Positions 63,683-64,000 of a DNA stretch of 64,000 nt are shown here, in pieces. The DNA comes from Flavobacterium rivuli WB 3.3-2 = DSM 21788 (GTDB taxonomy: Bacteria > Bacteroidota > Bacteroidia > Flavobacteriales > Flavobacteriaceae): positions 1-64,000 of the forward strand of contig NZ_KB899979.1 in assembly GCF_000378485.1 (NCBI RefSeq), written 5' to 3'. Made by a program: the position numbers and the translations under genes. Each line of letters opens with the position of its first letter. Position 1 is the stretch's first letter. The notes beneath the pieces are model-generated. The model was not told the DNA's origin, searched no databases, and was given only the letters and a program-made list of their open reading frames with translations.

Positions 63683-64000
63683 ATGAAAAAAATTACGCTT
63701 ATTATAGCGCTCTTTAGTGCTATAACTTTTTACGGGCAGCACAAAATTGCTGCTAAGGTACAGCAGCTTACCCTGGCTAAAACAAGCTTTACAAAGTTTG
63801 CTCCACTTACGGTTGTTGCAACGCCTCAGACTATAACTGTGGCAAGTAATGCAACATTTGCTACCGTAAACAAGCGGGTGCTGCAAAGTATAGCAACAAA
63901 CAAATACCCGTTTGTAGAGCTGGCAATACCATACAATGGCAGTACCATCGAAATTCAGCTTTACCGCGTAGAGGTTTTAGCCAAAGGCTTTCATGCCGAC
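63683..64000 (+). CDS. N-terminus of a secreted protein, cut by the window edge
   Basis: An open frame of 106 codons runs to the window end. It starts MKKITLIIALFSAITFYGQ, a clear signal peptide. The rest (PLTVVATPQTITVA, FVELAIPYNGSTIEIQLYRVEV, KGFHAD) resembles the propeptide start of large T9SS-exported reprolysin-like metalloproteases of Flavobacteriaceae. That is tentative because the catalytic part is outside the window. Confidence 0.55.
   Translation, partial: MKKITLIIALFSAITFYGQHKIAAKVQQLTLAKTSFTKFAPLTVVATPQTITVASNATFATVNKRVLQSIATNKYPFVELAIPYNGSTIEIQLYRVEVLAKGFHAD

Overview
The window reads as chromosome of a member of the Bacteroidota, most likely a Flavobacteriaceae species (Flavobacterium or a near relative). 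Reasons: low-to-moderate GC; promoters of the TAnnTTTG type with almost no Shine-Dalgarno signal; a protein with a type IX secretion sorting tail; HmuY-type heme lipoprotein; a suf operon with a four-helix-bundle gene inside it; DUF4254, DUF5687, DUF6341, DUF6427 and DUF6909 families; and intergenic repeats of the kind common in this group. No rRNA, tRNA, CRISPR array, prophage or complete insertion sequence was found.

Layout. 1-5.3 kb: a repeat-rich edge, tatA, a degenerate LytM/M23 protein, an SdpI-like protein, a GH3 ligase and a large DUF6909-type protein. 5.3-18.8 kb: a surface polysaccharide locus of 11 or 12 co-directional genes (chain-length protein, rfbC, rfbD, GT2, GT39, lipoprotein, Wzx flippase, Wzy-like polymerase, two GT4 enzymes, O-antigen ligase-like protein, initiating phosphoglycosyltransferase). 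The middle is visibly more AT-rich than the flanks, as expected for a variable serotype locus. 18.9-24.9 kb: purD, upp and conserved Flavobacteriaceae genes, a GT9 enzyme, a DEDDy exonuclease. 25-30 kb: a serine hydrolase, a repeat-bounded 1-kb unit with an orphan gene, an S8 protease lipoprotein, an MBL hydrolase. 30.1-34.7 kb: HesB-sufB-[four-helix bundle]-sufC-sufD, every spacer from HesB to sufD except the HesB leader carrying heptamer repeats. 35.5-39.3 kb: TonB receptor plus HmuY lipoprotein behind a promoter flanked by two identical 13-bp boxes. 39.7-45.0 kb: an ABC transporter (ATPase plus DUF5687 permease) and a PadR regulator with four paralogous membrane proteins in an overlapping operon. 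45.1-53.6 kb: a PaaE-like reductase, a two-component system, DUF1573, a membrane protein/HTH pair, MGMT, a deacetylase and a CAT-like acetyltransferase. 53.6-56.3 kb: an AT-rich island with a Panacea-domain gene and a 691-residue coiled, membrane-anchored partner. 56.4-64 kb: metG, a T9SS cargo protein, a 162-bp inverted-repeat element, an LD-carboxypeptidase, a YraN-like nuclease, an ACT-like protein and a truncated secreted protein at the edge.

The best candidates for undescribed biology are the Panacea plus 691-aa pair (a possible toxin-antitoxin or defence module with its own palindromic operator) and the PadR plus four-paralog operon (a possible family of PadR-coupled membrane sensors). 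Secondary points are the heme promoter architecture, the heptamer repeats in the suf spacers, the 73-bp direct repeat around an orphan gene, and the small inverted-repeat element at 60.4 kb.

All family calls come from reading motifs in the translated sequence; no database search was run. Residue numbers are approximate unless stated.
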